The position numbers and the translations under genes were made by a program. From Faecalibacterium sp. An121 (GTDB taxonomy: Bacteria; Bacillota; Clostridia; Oscillospirales; Ruminococcaceae), in NCBI RefSeq assembly GCF_002160915.1, contig NZ_NFLM01000012.1:1-64000 (forward strand): a stretch of DNA of 64,000 nucleotides, written 5' to 3'. This document shows, piece by piece, positions 50,189 through 60,654 of the stretch. Under the pieces are notes generated by a model. The model was not told where the DNA came from, did no database searches, and saw nothing but the letters and a program-made list of their open reading frames with translations. The first letter of the stretch is position 1, and every line of letters starts with the position of its first letter.

Positions 50189-50306
50189 GAAGATACAGGC
50201 CGGTACGGGTGTTTTCCACCCTTTCAACTTGTTTTCCACCCGCGGACGGTCTGGCGCCGGGCGCGGCCAGGCGCGCCGTTTCAGACCACTGAGAGGGGGA
50301 ACTTTT

Positions 50307-50855
50307 ATGCCAACGCATTTTGAAAAGACCATCCGCAGCCAGACCGTGTACGAAGGGCGTGTGATCACCGTCACCCAGGACACCGCCCTGCTGGAGAACG
50401 GCGAGACCGCCCTGCGGGACGTGGTGCACCACCACGGGGGCGCCTGCATTCTGCCCTATTTTGAGGACGGCACCATCTGCATGGTGCGGCAGTTCCGGTA
50501 CGCCATGCAGCAGGAGCTGTGGGAGCTGCCCGCCGGCAAGCTGGAAAAAGGGGAGGACCCCTTTGAGGCGGCCAAACGGGAATTGACCGAGGAGTGCGGC
50601 GTCACCGCCGACGAATATATCTCCCTGGGGCAGATCTATCCCACGGTGGGCTACGATACCGAGGTCATCTACATCTGGGCGGCCCGGGGGCTGCACCCCG
50701 CCGCCATGCACCTGGACGACGACGAGTTCCTGACCCCCGAGCGGGTGCCCCTGGAGAAAGCCATCGACATGGTGCTGTCGGGCGAGATCCGGGACGCCAA
50801 GACGGTGGCGGGCATCCTGAAATTCAAAGCCCTGCTGGACCGCGAGACGATCTGA
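50307..50855 (+). CDS. NUDIX hydrolase (ADP-ribose pyrophosphatase-like)
   Basis: A 182-residue NUDIX enzyme. The NUDIX box is GKLEKGEDPFEAA followed by KRELTEECG (about 72-93), matching Gx5Ex7REUxEExGU. VRQFRYAMQQELWELPAG upstream of the box is typical of the ADP-ribose pyrophosphatase (NudF/YqkG) branch, which cleaves ADP-ribose to AMP and ribose-5-phosphate. The frame is open upstream, but GAGAGGGGG precedes the ATG at 50307. It is monocistronic. Confidence 0.9.
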   Translation: MPTHFEKTIRSQTVYEGRVITVTQDTALLENGETALRDVVHHHGGACILPYFEDGTICMVRQFRYAMQQELWELPAGKLEKGEDPFEAAKRELTEECGVTADEYISLGQIYPTVGYDTEVIYIWAARGLHPAAMHLDDDEFLTPERVPLEKAIDMVLSGEIRDAKTVAGILKFKALLDRETI

Positions 50856-50868
50856 TCTTCATACCACC

Positions 50869-50897
50869 GGCCCCTGCCCTTGCGGCAGGGCTTTTTT
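50869..50897 (+). terminator. NUDIX gene terminator
   Basis: CCCTGCC-CTTG-CGGCAGGG stem followed by six T. Confidence 0.85.
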
Positions 50898-50912
50898 GTT
50901 TGGGCGGGGTGC

Positions 50913-50949
50913 AAAAACGCCCTGCCGGTCACCGGGACAGGCAGGGCGG
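50913..50949 (-). terminator. ABC exporter terminator
   Basis: Minus strand CCGCCCTGCCTG/CCGGCAGGGCG stem then TTTTTG, just past the stop of the 1006-aa gene. Confidence 0.8.
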
Positions 50950-50954
50950 ATGGG

Positions 50955-53900
50955 TCATTCGCTGCGCAGGGCCACCACAGGGTCTTTCTTGGCGGCGCTG
51001 CGGGAGGGGATCAGGCCCGAGATGAGCGTCAGCAGCATGCTGATGCCGATCAGGACCAGGGCGGCCGGCAAGGGAAGCACGGCGTTGAGGTTGCCCGCGC
51101 CGGTCACGGCGTGCATCACGGCGCTGATGGGGATGCACAGCAGATAGGTCACCACCACGCCGATGACGCCGGAGGAGAAGCCGATGATCACCGTCTCGGC
51201 GTTGAACATGATGGACACATCCCGCTTGGAGGCGCCGATGGCCCGCAGGATGCCGATCTCACGGGTGCGCTCCTGCACCGAGATGAGGGTGATGACCCCG
51301 ATCATGATGGAGGACACCACCAGGGAGATGGCCACGAACGCGATCAGCACATAGGTGATGGCGCTGATCATCGAGGTGACGGTGGACATCAGCAGGCCCA
51401 CATAGTCGGTGTAGGAGATCTGGTGCAGCTCATCCACCGTGCTGTTGTAGTCGGCGATCACCTGTTCCACCGTGTCCTTGCTCTCGAACGAGGCCGCATA
51501 CAGGTTGATGGAGGCGGGGGAATCCAGGTCGATGCTGCCCAGCATGGTCAGATTGTCCTCGTAGGTGGAGTCGGAAAACTCCATCACCAGGTCATAATAC
51601 CGGGCCCACTGGTCCGGGGTGTAGCCGTCCATGGCAAGCTCCAGGGCGTTGACCTTCTGAGCGTCGGGCACCATGGCCAGCTGCTGGCTCACCTGCTGGG
51701 CATACTGGTTCTGCATCTGCACTTCCAGCAGCTGGGAGAAGGTGCTGCGCAGATCCTCGTCGCTCATCTGCTGCACATAGCGGTCGATCTGTTCCTGGCT
51801 GACGCTCATCTGCTGGGTCAGCACCTGGGACAGGGTCGAGACGATCTCCTCGCGGCTCATCTCCGCCAGCATGGCGTCCACCTGCCGGGTGATCTCGTCC
51901 TGGTCGGGCTGGCTCATGATCCGGACATAGACCTGGGCCTTGCCCGCCTGGTCCAGCCCGTCGATATAGGCCCGCAGCTCCTGCTCTTTCTCCGCCCGGG
52001 TCAGGCTGTCGGCCCGGGAACGGAAGGGCAGCCCGGTCAGGATATCCCGGCTGGGATCGGCCTTCTGGGCCGCCACCGCCTGGGACTGTCCGGCCTGCTG
52101 CACGATGTAGTCGATCAGGTCCGCAGTGTAGCAGATCCGCCCCGAGATCATGCCGCTTTCCACATCGGGGTTTTTGCGGATGATGCCGGTGACGTGGAGT
52201 TTCAGGGCGTTGTCGTAGAGGTATTTCAGCCCCGCGTCGGTCTCCCGCAGGTCGGTATACAGGCCGGTGGCCTCGTCGTAGGTATAGCAGTCGGAGGGCA
52301 GGATGACCCGGAAATCGGTGGAGCAGATCTCCTCGTAGCTCCAGCTGGTTTTGGCGCCGGCGGAAGCCTCTTTGCCGTCGGCCAGGGCCTGCATCTCCTC
52401 CTCGGGGATGAGGCCGAGGGCATACAGGGTCATGTCGTCCAGTTCGTTGTTCTCGTCCACCACCAGGACGATCTGGTCATAGCTGGCCGGCCAGGAGCCG
52501 TAGATCAGGTCATACTGCCGGGTCAGCAGGGGGTTCACCGCCGCGCCGTTTTCCCCGGGCAAAAGCTCCTGCCAGAGGTTCATCATCCCGCCGCTCATCA
52601 TGGTGGTCATCCCGGCCGTGCCGGAGGTACCGCCCGACGCCGCGCCGCCCGTCCCGCCCATCAGGGTGGAGAGGCTGGAGGAATCCATCACCGACACCAG
52701 CAGTTCCTGCATCAGCTGGGTGGTGTCCGAGTGGATAATGGTGCCGTCCACGTTCTGGGTGTAGACGCTGGGCCGGATGCTGTAAGTGTACTGGATGCCG
52801 CTCAGCGCTTCCCGGAAGGGGGAGGAGGGGTCGGCCAGCTGGTTTTCCAGATAGGTCTTGAACGAGCGCAGGTCGTTCTGGGCCACGTCCAGGTTGTACA
52901 CCGCCGACACCAGATCCCGCACGGCAGGCCGCTCGTACACCGCGTCCCGCCCGTGGTCGCTCTCCCCGACGTTCAGATCCATGAAGGTCTGGATCAGACT
53001 GGTGAGGTCCACATTGGTGGCCTGGATGGAAAGGGGATAGGACGCAAGGGCGTCCTCCTGCATGACGTTGATGTAATCGGTCATCCCCTGGGACACCGAC
53101 AGGATCAGCGCGATGCCGATGATGCCGATGGACCCCGCAAAGGCAGTGAGGGTGGTGCGGCCCTTTTTGGTAAACAGGTTCTTGAGGGACAGCCCGAACG
53201 AGGTGGCGATGGACATGGTGGGCTTGCGGATCTTTTTGCCCCGGCTTGCCTCCACCTCGGCCTGGTCCTGGGCCCGGTTGGCCTCCAGTTCGGCGGGGGA
53301 GAGGGGGTCGGAGTCGTCGGTGATCACGCCGTCCAGCACCCGGATGATCCGGGAGGAATATTTCTGGGCCAGAGCCGGGTTATGGGTCACCATGACGATC
53401 AGGCGGTCCTTGCTGATCTCCTTCAGCAGTTCCATCACCTGGATGCTGGTCTCGGTGTCCAGCGCGCCGGTGGGCTCGTCGGCCAGGATGATATCGGGGT
53501 TGTTGACGATGGCCCGGGCAATGGCCACCCGCTGCATCTGGCCGCCCGACATCTCGCTGGGGCGCTTGTACAGCTGGTTGCCCAGGCCCACCTTTTCCAG
53601 GGCCTCCGCCGCCCGGTCCCGCCGCTCGGCCCGGCTGACCCCCGACAGGGTCAGGGCCAGCTCGACGTTGCGCAGCACCGTCTGGTGGGGGATCAGGTTG
53701 TAGCTCTGGAACACAAATCCTACCGAGTGGTTGCGGTAAGAATCCCAGTCCCGGTCCTGAAAGGATTTGGTGGAGCGCCCGTTGATGATCAGATCGCCGT
53801 CGGTATACTGGTCCAGCCCGCCGATGATGTTCAGCAGGGTGGTTTTGCCGCAGCCCGAAGGGCCCAGGATGGAGACGAACTCCGAGCGGCGGAACTGGAT

Positions 53901-53975
53901 GCTGACCCCTTTCAGGGCATGGACGGTGCCTGCGCCCATGGGATAATCTTTCTTGATGTCGCGTAACTCAAGCAT
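50955..53975 (-). CDS. MacB-like ABC ATPase-permease fusion
   Basis: A 1006-residue protein joining an ATPase to an FtsX-type permease. The ATPase (1-225) has GPSGCGKTT (Walker A), EMSGGQMQR (signature) and IILADEPTGALD (Walker B). One helix follows at about 280-300, then a 560-residue extracytoplasmic region, much larger than the MacB periplasmic domain and rich in Gln/Asp helices (about 690-790), then three helices (about 885-990). These machines drive export or transmembrane signalling rather than simple transport. The Met/Gly/Ser-rich patch GGTGGAASGGTSGTAGM lies in the external part. It is monocistronic with no partner lipoprotein nearby. Confidence 0.87.
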   Translation of the reverse strand: MLELRDIKKDYPMGAGTVHALKGVSIQFRRSEFVSILGPSGCGKTTLLNIIGGLDQYTDGDLIINGRSTKSFQDRDWDSYRNHSVGFVFQSYNLIPHQTVLRNVELALTLSGVSRAERRDRAAEALEKVGLGNQLYKRPSEMSGGQMQRVAIARAIVNNPDIILADEPTGALDTETSIQVMELLKEISKDRLIVMVTHNPALAQKYSSRIIRVLDGVITDDSDPLSPAELEANRAQDQAEVEASRGKKIRKPTMSIATSFGLSLKNLFTKKGRTTLTAFAGSIGIIGIALILSVSQGMTDYINVMQEDALASYPLSIQATNVDLTSLIQTFMDLNVGESDHGRDAVYERPAVRDLVSAVYNLDVAQNDLRSFKTYLENQLADPSSPFREALSGIQYTYSIRPSVYTQNVDGTIIHSDTTQLMQELLVSVMDSSSLSTLMGGTGGAASGGTSGTAGMTTMMSGGMMNLWQELLPGENGAAVNPLLTRQYDLIYGSWPASYDQIVLVVDENNELDDMTLYALGLIPEEEMQALADGKEASAGAKTSWSYEEICSTDFRVILPSDCYTYDEATGLYTDLRETDAGLKYLYDNALKLHVTGIIRKNPDVESGMISGRICYTADLIDYIVQQAGQSQAVAAQKADPSRDILTGLPFRSRADSLTRAEKEQELRAYIDGLDQAGKAQVYVRIMSQPDQDEITRQVDAMLAEMSREEIVSTLSQVLTQQMSVSQEQIDRYVQQMSDEDLRSTFSQLLEVQMQNQYAQQVSQQLAMVPDAQKVNALELAMDGYTPDQWARYYDLVMEFSDSTYEDNLTMLGSIDLDSPASINLYAASFESKDTVEQVIADYNSTVDELHQISYTDYVGLLMSTVTSMISAITYVLIAFVAISLVVSSIMIGVITLISVQERTREIGILRAIGASKRDVSIMFNAETVIIGFSSGVIGVVVTYLLCIPISAVMHAVTGAGNLNAVLPLPAALVLIGISMLLTLISGLIPSRSAAKKDPVVALRSE

Positions 53976-54033
53976 GGCGGATCTCTTTCACTTTCCTTTA
54001 CCGTAAAGCCTGTCGTGATGGATTCACTTTTGT

Positions 54034-54039
54034 AGTATA
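54034..54039 (-). promoter_or_regulatory. ABC exporter promoter -10
   Basis: Minus-strand TATACT 60 bp upstream of the start; no good -35 at 16-18 bp. Confidence 0.4.
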
Positions 54040-54098
54040 CCGTACAATTATGAACGTTTTCTATACATCCCACGCGACTTTTATGAAACTTTCACCGG

Positions 54099-54677
54099 TC
54101 ACAGGGAGGTGACGAAGATCTCCACCCCGATGAAGATCAGGATGGCGCCGCCCAGCAGCGAGGCCTTGCCCGCCAGTTTGGTGCCGAAGGTGCGGCCGAT
54201 CACCAGGCCCCCGGTGCAGATGACAAAGGTGACCGCCGCAATGATGGCGGCGCAGACCAGGGCCATCAGGGGGCCGTATTCCGCAATGGTAAAGCCCACC
54301 GACAGCGCGTCGATGGAGGTAGCCACCCCCTGCAGCACCAGGCCGCCCCGGCTCACCGCGCCGGCGTCGTCTTCTTCCTTGCTGCGGATGCCCTCCAGCA
54401 GCATCTTGCCGCCGATGTAGCACAGCAGGATCAGGGCGATCCAGGGGATCAGGACGGTGAAGCCCTCGAACAGCTGCACCACCGTGTGGACGCAGATCCA
54501 TCCCAGCAGGGGCATCAGGGCCTGGAAGCCCGCAAATACCCCCGCAATGCCGAACATCCGGCTGCGGCTCATGCCCGGTTCATGGAGGCCGTTGGCCATC
54601 GAGACCGAAAAGGCATCCATCGCCAATCCCACTCCCAGCAGGGCGCTGTTGATAAAAAAGACCAGATTCCATTCCAT
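54099..54677 (-). CDS. mntP: Manganese efflux pump MntP
   Basis: A 192-residue membrane protein with six helices in two repeats. The paired acidic motifs are GLAMDAFSVSMANG (about 15-28) and ATSIDALSVGFT (about 112-123), the conserved Asp residues of MntP. It exports Mn2+ and protects against manganese excess. The ATG at 54677 follows GGAGGAAA; the longer open frame runs through the riboswitch platform. Its leader carries a yybP-ykoY riboswitch and a terminator. Confidence 0.95.
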   Translation of the reverse strand: MEWNLVFFINSALLGVGLAMDAFSVSMANGLHEPGMSRSRMFGIAGVFAGFQALMPLLGWICVHTVVQLFEGFTVLIPWIALILLCYIGGKMLLEGIRSKEEDDAGAVSRGGLVLQGVATSIDALSVGFTIAEYGPLMALVCAAIIAAVTFVICTGGLVIGRTFGTKLAGKASLLGGAILIFIGVEIFVTSL

Positions 54678-54712
54678 TGTGCGTTTCCTCCGTCGCAGAA
54701 AGAGCGTTGCGC

Positions 54713-54745
54713 AAAAAAACCGGACACAGCGGCGGCTGTGCCCGG
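54713..54745 (-). terminator. Riboswitch-controlled terminator upstream of mntP
   Basis: Minus strand CCGGGCACAGC-CGCC-GCTGTGTCCGG followed by seven T, 36 bp before the mntP start. It is the expected expression platform: Mn2+ binding to the aptamer should prevent its formation. Confidence 0.88.
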
Positions 54746-54817
54746 AAGTCGGCGGAACAAAGATGCGGCGGCTCCATGTACACAGCCCGGGCGGCGTCAC
54801 CGCCCCAGCGCTGGGAA

Positions 54818-54916
54818 CATGAGTCTCGCAATGGGTATAAGCAAGCCAGGCCCGGCGGGCCAGTATGTTGACTTGCTGCGCCGCGGTTTGCAGGCGGCGC
54901 TTGCTACTCCCTCATG
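54818..54916 (-). ncRNA. yybP-ykoY manganese riboswitch
   Basis: A 99-nt aptamer on the minus strand. P1 is CATGAG/CTCATG. The conserved GGGAGTAGC box, the central AGTCAACATACTGG segment and the distal GCGAGAC box occur in the right order, with a GC-rich helix GCCGC/GCGGC between. It lies directly upstream of mntP, the usual partner gene of this Mn2+-sensing class. Confidence 0.88.
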
Positions 54917-54940
54917 GGTTTCTTTGGTTCTTGCAGCCAC

Positions 54941-54970
54941 AGGATACCATATGAGCCGCCGGTTTGTCCA
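54941..54970 (-). promoter_or_regulatory. mntP promoter
   Basis: Minus strand TGGACA (54965-54970), 18-bp spacer, TATCCT (54941-54946). It begins 15 bp downstream of the copy C 3' repeat. Confidence 0.55.
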
Positions 54971-54984
54971 TAGAAACCGCACAC

Positions 54985-55217
54985 GCAAAACAATGCGGGG
55001 GCCGGCCGCATGGCCGACCCCCGCAGAGGGACCCTATCTTTCGTGACGCAAAAGTTCTTTTGTTTTGGTGCGATCAACAACAGAAGGAATATGGTTCTAT
55101 TCCTCTTTGCCGCCACATCGGATGGGTGTTTTACCCGAGCGGGCAGGTGGTCTCTGGCACCTGTGCGCCCCTTATATCATCTCCCGGTATGGTGCCCCGG
55201 GGGTGTTATAAGTAATG
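54985..55217 (-). repeat. 233-bp 3' repeat of cassette C (structured RNA candidate)
   Basis: Same length as 45163-45395, with five base differences. One lies in the loop of the terminal hairpin and four in the arms of the 11-bp stem. Three of those weaken pairing in this copy (two C/C or A/C mismatches) and one turns G-U into A-U. The copy therefore may be partly decayed. It ends with the same GC hairpin (54995-55025). Confidence 0.8.
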
Positions 55218-55218
55218 T

Positions 55219-55518
55219 TTAGTGGTTATCTTTGGTAAAATCAAAATCTACCAGAATACCAATCACAAAACACTCGCCATTCTTTTTGACATCACCATCA
55301 TACTTGCCATCAGCAGTGACAATTCGAATGGACATATTGCAGTTTTCTTCATCAGAAACATTCTGCACATATTGATCAACATAATTCGCAAGATTACCTG
55401 CAATCCATTCGTCACTGCGTTCGCGGCTAACAATGAACAGGCCAGCATATGTTACGTCAGTATCATTCAAACTTCCGCCAAAATCATCGTTTGTTTCAAA
55501 CCGAGTGTAGTCACTAGT
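55219..55518 (-). pseudogene. Truncated cassette C cargo (lipoprotein remnant)
   Basis: About 99 codons remain open, with an in-frame TAA at 55525-55527 inside the outer repeat and no ATG; the only start is a TTG at 55470 (83 codons) lacking a ribosome binding site. The product end (helix DEWIAGNLANYVDQYVQNV, strands NMSIRIVTADG and ECFVIGILVDF) has the same layout as the end of the cassette B lipoprotein but little identity. The promoter, leader and signal peptide are missing: sequence passes directly from the 39-bp outer repeat into mid-gene. Composition is AT-rich. It is a deletion remnant or a silent cassette. Confidence 0.65.
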
Positions 55519-55556
55519 TTTTCTTTATTTTCTTTAGTTTGGAATCTCTAACTTTG
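55518..55556 (-). repeat. Outer 5' flank of cassette C
   Basis: Shares TTTTTCTTTATTTTCTTTAG and the CTCTAACTTTG end with 105-143 and 46171-46209. It marks the upstream border of the cassette just after the gyrA terminator. Confidence 0.75.
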
Positions 55557-55610
55557 AGGCAGGGAGGAATCGCCCGCCTTGCCGTCCGGCTGCCAGCCCG
55601 ATGACACGAC

Positions 55611-55652
55611 AAAAAGAGGGTATACACCTGCGCGGTGCATACCCTCTTTTGC
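55611..55652 (-). terminator. gyrA terminator
   Basis: Minus strand AAAAGAGGGTATGCACC/GGTGTATACCCTCTTTTT, a long stem whose 3' arm ends in T5. Confidence 0.88.
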
Positions 55653-55659
55653 TTTTCGT

Positions 55660-58233
55660 TTATTCCTCGTCCGGGGTGGTCTGGACGTCCTGTTCCGCCT
55701 GTTCGGCGGCTTCCAGGGCGGCCACTTCCTCGGCGGTGGGCTCGGTGTCGCCGGCCTCCTGCTCGGGCTTGGCCGTCTCGGCCTCGTCGTCATGGTCGGT
55801 GCGGGCCACCACCGTCACACAGTCGGTGTCGCCCAGGCGCATCACACGGACGCCGCTGCCATAGCGGCTCTGGACGGTGATATCCGCCGCGTGCATCCGG
55901 ATGATGACCCCTTCCTGACTGCTGAGCAGCACATCGTCGGTGTCATCCACGATCTTGATGCCCGCCACCTTGTCCTTGGAGACGTCGTAGTTGCGCACGC
56001 CCTTGCCGCCGCGTCCGGTCAGACGGTAATCCTCGATCTGGCTGCGCCGGCCCTTGCCGTGCTCGGTGACGGTCAGGACAGTGGCGCCCTCCCGGCAGAT
56101 GGACACACCCACTACCTGGTCGCCTTCCTCCAGACGGATGGCGCGGACGCCGTGGCCGCCGCGGCCCATCGGCCGTGCGTCGCTCTCGTAGAACCGGATG
56201 GCCTGGCCGTTGCGGGTGGCCACGATCAGGGTGTCGTTGCCGGTGGTCAGGCGGGTCCATGCGATGGAATCCCCCTCATTGAGGGCAATGGCGATCAGGC
56301 CGCTCTTGCGGATGTTGGCGTACTGGCTCAGCGGGGTCCGCTTGATCAGGCCCTGCCGGGTCACCATGGTCACATAGCCGCCCTCGGCTGTGTCCTTGGT
56401 GGACTGCCGCAGCATATTGGTCACCTTTTCGCCCTCGGCCAGCTGCAGCAGGTTGACGATGTGCGCCCCCTTGCTGGTGCGGCTGCCCTCGGGGATGGTG
56501 TAGCCCTTGAGCTGGAACAGCCTGCCCCGGTTGGTGACGAACAGCACATAGTCGTGGGTGGAGCCCACGAACATCTCCTGCACGATGTCCTCTTCCTTGC
56601 GGGTCAGGCCCAGGATGCCACGGCCGCCCCGGTGCTGGGCCTGGTAAATGGCCTTGGGCTGACGCTTGACATACCCTGCCTCGGTGAGGGTATAGACGCA
56701 CTGCTCCTCGGCGATCAGATCTTCGATGTCCACCTCGCCGGTCACCGTCTCAATCTCGGTACGGCGGGGGTCGGCAAAGCGGCGCCGGATCTCCAGCAGC
56801 TCCTCCTTGACGATGGCAAGCACACGGCTGTCATCCGCCAGCACGGCCTGCCAGTCCTCGATTTTGGCCCGCAGGCCCGCCAGTTCCTCCTCGATCTTGA
56901 GGATCTCCAGCCCGGCCAGGCGGCCCAGCTGCAGCTTGACGATGGCGTCTGCCTGGGGATCGTCAAAGCCGAACCGCTCCATGATGGCCGCCTTGGCCTC
57001 GGCCATGCCGCCCTTGCAGGCCCGGATGGTGGCGATCAGTTCGTCCACGATGTCGGTGGCCTTTTTCAGGCCCTCCAGGATGTGGGCGCGCTCCTGGGCC
57101 TTTTTCAGGTCGAAGCTGGTGCGCCGGCGGATCACCTCGTCCTGGAACTCCACATACTTGGCGATCATCTGCTTGAGGGTGAGGACCTTGGGCACCTTGT
57201 GGTCGATGGCCAGCATATTCACGCCCACCGTGTCCTGCAGCTGGGTGTAGCGGTAGAGCTGGTTGAGCACCACCTGAGGGTTTGCGTCCCGGCGCAGGTC
57301 CACCACGATTCGCATTCCCTTGCGGTTGGTCTCGTCGTTCAGGTCGGTGATCCCCTCGATCCGCTTGTCTTTCACCAGGTCCGCGATGTTCTCGATCAGG
57401 CGGGCCTTGTTGACCATATAAGGGATCTCGGTGATGACGATCTGGAACCGCCCGTTCTTTTTCTCCTCAATGACGGCCCGGCCCCGCAGGGTGATCTTGC
57501 CCCGGCCGGTGGCGTAGGCCGCCCGGATGCCGCTGCGGCCCATGATGATGCCGGCGGTGGGGAAGTCGGGGCCCTTGATGTGTTCCATCAGGCCGGCCAG
57601 GTCGATGTCGGGGTCGTCGATGTAGGCGATGCACCCGTCGATGACCTCGCCCAGGTTGTGGGGCGGGATGTTGGTGGCCATGCCCACCGCAATGCCCTGG
57701 CTGCCGTTGACCAGCAGGTTGGGGAAGCGGCAGGGCAAAACCTGGGGCTCCTTTTTGGTGTCGTCGTAGTTGGGGTCCCAGTTGACTGTATCCTTGTCGA
57801 TGTCGGTGAGCATCTCCACCGCCATCCGGCTCATGCGGGCCTCGGTGTAACGGTAGGCGGCAGGGGGATCGCCGTCCACCGAACCGAAGTTGCCCTGGCC
57901 GTCCACCAGGGGATAGCGCATCGAGAAATCCTGGGCCAGACGGACCATGGCGTCGTAGACCGACGCGTCGCCGTGGGGGTGGTAGGAACCCAGCACCGCG
58001 CCCACCGTGTCGGCCGACTTGCGGTAGGGATGGCTGGGGTCGTTGCCGCGCTCGTGCATGGTGTACAGGATGCGGCGGTGCACCGGCTTGAGGCCGTCCC
58101 GCACGTCGGGCAGGGCGCGGGATACGATGACCGACATGGAGTAATCCAGAAAGGCGGTCTCGATCTCCTTTTTCACGTCCCGGACGATCTTCTTGGTCCC
58201 GGTGCCGGGTATCATGACATAATCTTCTTCCAT
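55660..58233 (-). CDS. gyrA: DNA gyrase subunit A
   Basis: An 857-residue type II topoisomerase subunit that cuts and religates [23 protein letters not shown] is the N-terminal signature, [10 protein letters not shown] holds the catalytic Tyr (about residue 127), and the C-terminal beta-pinwheel includes the GyrA box (about [10 protein letters not shown], 560-570). The quinolone-resistance region reads [12 protein letters not shown]: Ala at the E. coli Ser83 position and Ser next to it, as in mycobacteria. The C-terminus is a long acidic tail. GGAGG lies before the ATG; it follows gyrB by 44 bp. Confidence 0.97.
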   Translation of the reverse strand: MEEDYVMIPGTGTKKIVRDVKKEIETAFLDYSMSVIVSRALPDVRDGLKPVHRRILYTMHERGNDPSHPYRKSADTVGAVLGSYHPHGDASVYDAMVRLAQDFSMRYPLVDGQGNFGSVDGDPPAAYRYTEARMSRMAVEMLTDIDKDTVNWDPNYDDTKKEPQVLPCRFPNLLVNGSQGIAVGMATNIPPHNLGEVIDGCIAYIDDPDIDLAGLMEHIKGPDFPTAGIIMGRSGIRAAYATGRGKITLRGRAVIEEKKNGRFQIVITEIPYMVNKARLIENIADLVKDKRIEGITDLNDETNRKGMRIVVDLRRDANPQVVLNQLYRYTQLQDTVGVNMLAIDHKVPKVLTLKQMIAKYVEFQDEVIRRRTSFDLKKAQERAHILEGLKKATDIVDELIATIRACKGGMAEAKAAIMERFGFDDPQADAIVKLQLGRLAGLEILKIEEELAGLRAKIEDWQAVLADDSRVLAIVKEELLEIRRRFADPRRTEIETVTGEVDIEDLIAEEQCVYTLTEAGYVKRQPKAIYQAQHRGGRGILGLTRKEEDIVQEMFVGSTHDYVLFVTNRGRLFQLKGYTIPEGSRTSKGAHIVNLLQLAEGEKVTNMLRQSTKDTAEGGYVTMVTRQGLIKRTPLSQYANIRKSGLIAIALNEGDSIAWTRLTTGNDTLIVATRNGQAIRFYESDARPMGRGGHGVRAIRLEEGDQVVGVSICREGATVLTVTEHGKGRRSQIEDYRLTGRGGKGVRNYDVSKDKVAGIKIVDDTDDVLLSSQEGVIIRMHAADITVQSRYGSGVRVMRLGDTDCVTVVARTDHDDEAETAKPEQEAGDTEPTAEEVAALEAAEQAEQDVQTTPDEE

Positions 58234-58277
58234 TCGTTCCTCCAGCTGAAAGCTCTTATTTGGACTGTACCCGGCTG

Positions 58278-60266
<1,989 letters not shown>

Positions 60267-60344
60267 TGTATCTCTCCCTCTTTAATCCAAATTCTCTGTT
60301 CGCTCAAACGTTCTTATCCTATCGCATGGATGCGGTCATTGCAG

Positions 60345-60638
60345 TCAGGCCGGCCCGTCTTTCCCCGGCCCGGGCAGCGCCTCTTCGGGCAGCAGCTGCT
60401 CGGCGCGGCGGCGCAAAGCGGCGCTGGACAGCTCCGACAGATACACGGTATCCACCGGGCTGTCGGCCAGCACATAACTCTGGGGCAGCTCGTCGGACAG
60501 GCTGACCACCGCCCCGTTTTTCTGGGCATAATCCAAAAAGGCCCGGCCCCGGGGGGAGACGGTGGTGGTCTCCAGGCTGAAGATCCCGATGATGTCCCGG
60601 GTATTCAGCACATAATCCCTTCCCAGATGCAGGTACAC
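60345..60638 (-). CDS. remB: RemB/DUF370 family protein
   Basis: A 97-residue protein of the extracellular-matrix-regulator family (RemB, DUF370), found between recF and gyrB in many Firmicutes. YLHLGRDYVLNTRDIIGIFSLE is the conserved N-terminal core. The last 15 residues are Pro/Gly-rich. RemA-type relatives bind DNA and control biofilm genes; the role of RemB is less clear. Its start is 17 bp after the recF stop, in the same operon, with AAGGAGG upstream. Confidence 0.88.
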   Translation of the reverse strand: MYLHLGRDYVLNTRDIIGIFSLETTTVSPRGRAFLDYAQKNGAVVSLSDELPQSYVLADSPVDTVYLSELSSAALRRRAEQLLPEEALPGPGKDGPA

Positions 60639-60654
60639 AAAGGCCGCCTCCTTC

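Noticed and set aside
50880-53966. A 1028-codon plus-strand frame opposite the ABC exporter
   Set aside because: Antisense shadow; the minus strand has Walker A, signature and Walker B motifs and FtsX helices, the plus product is low-complexity His/Val/Gly.
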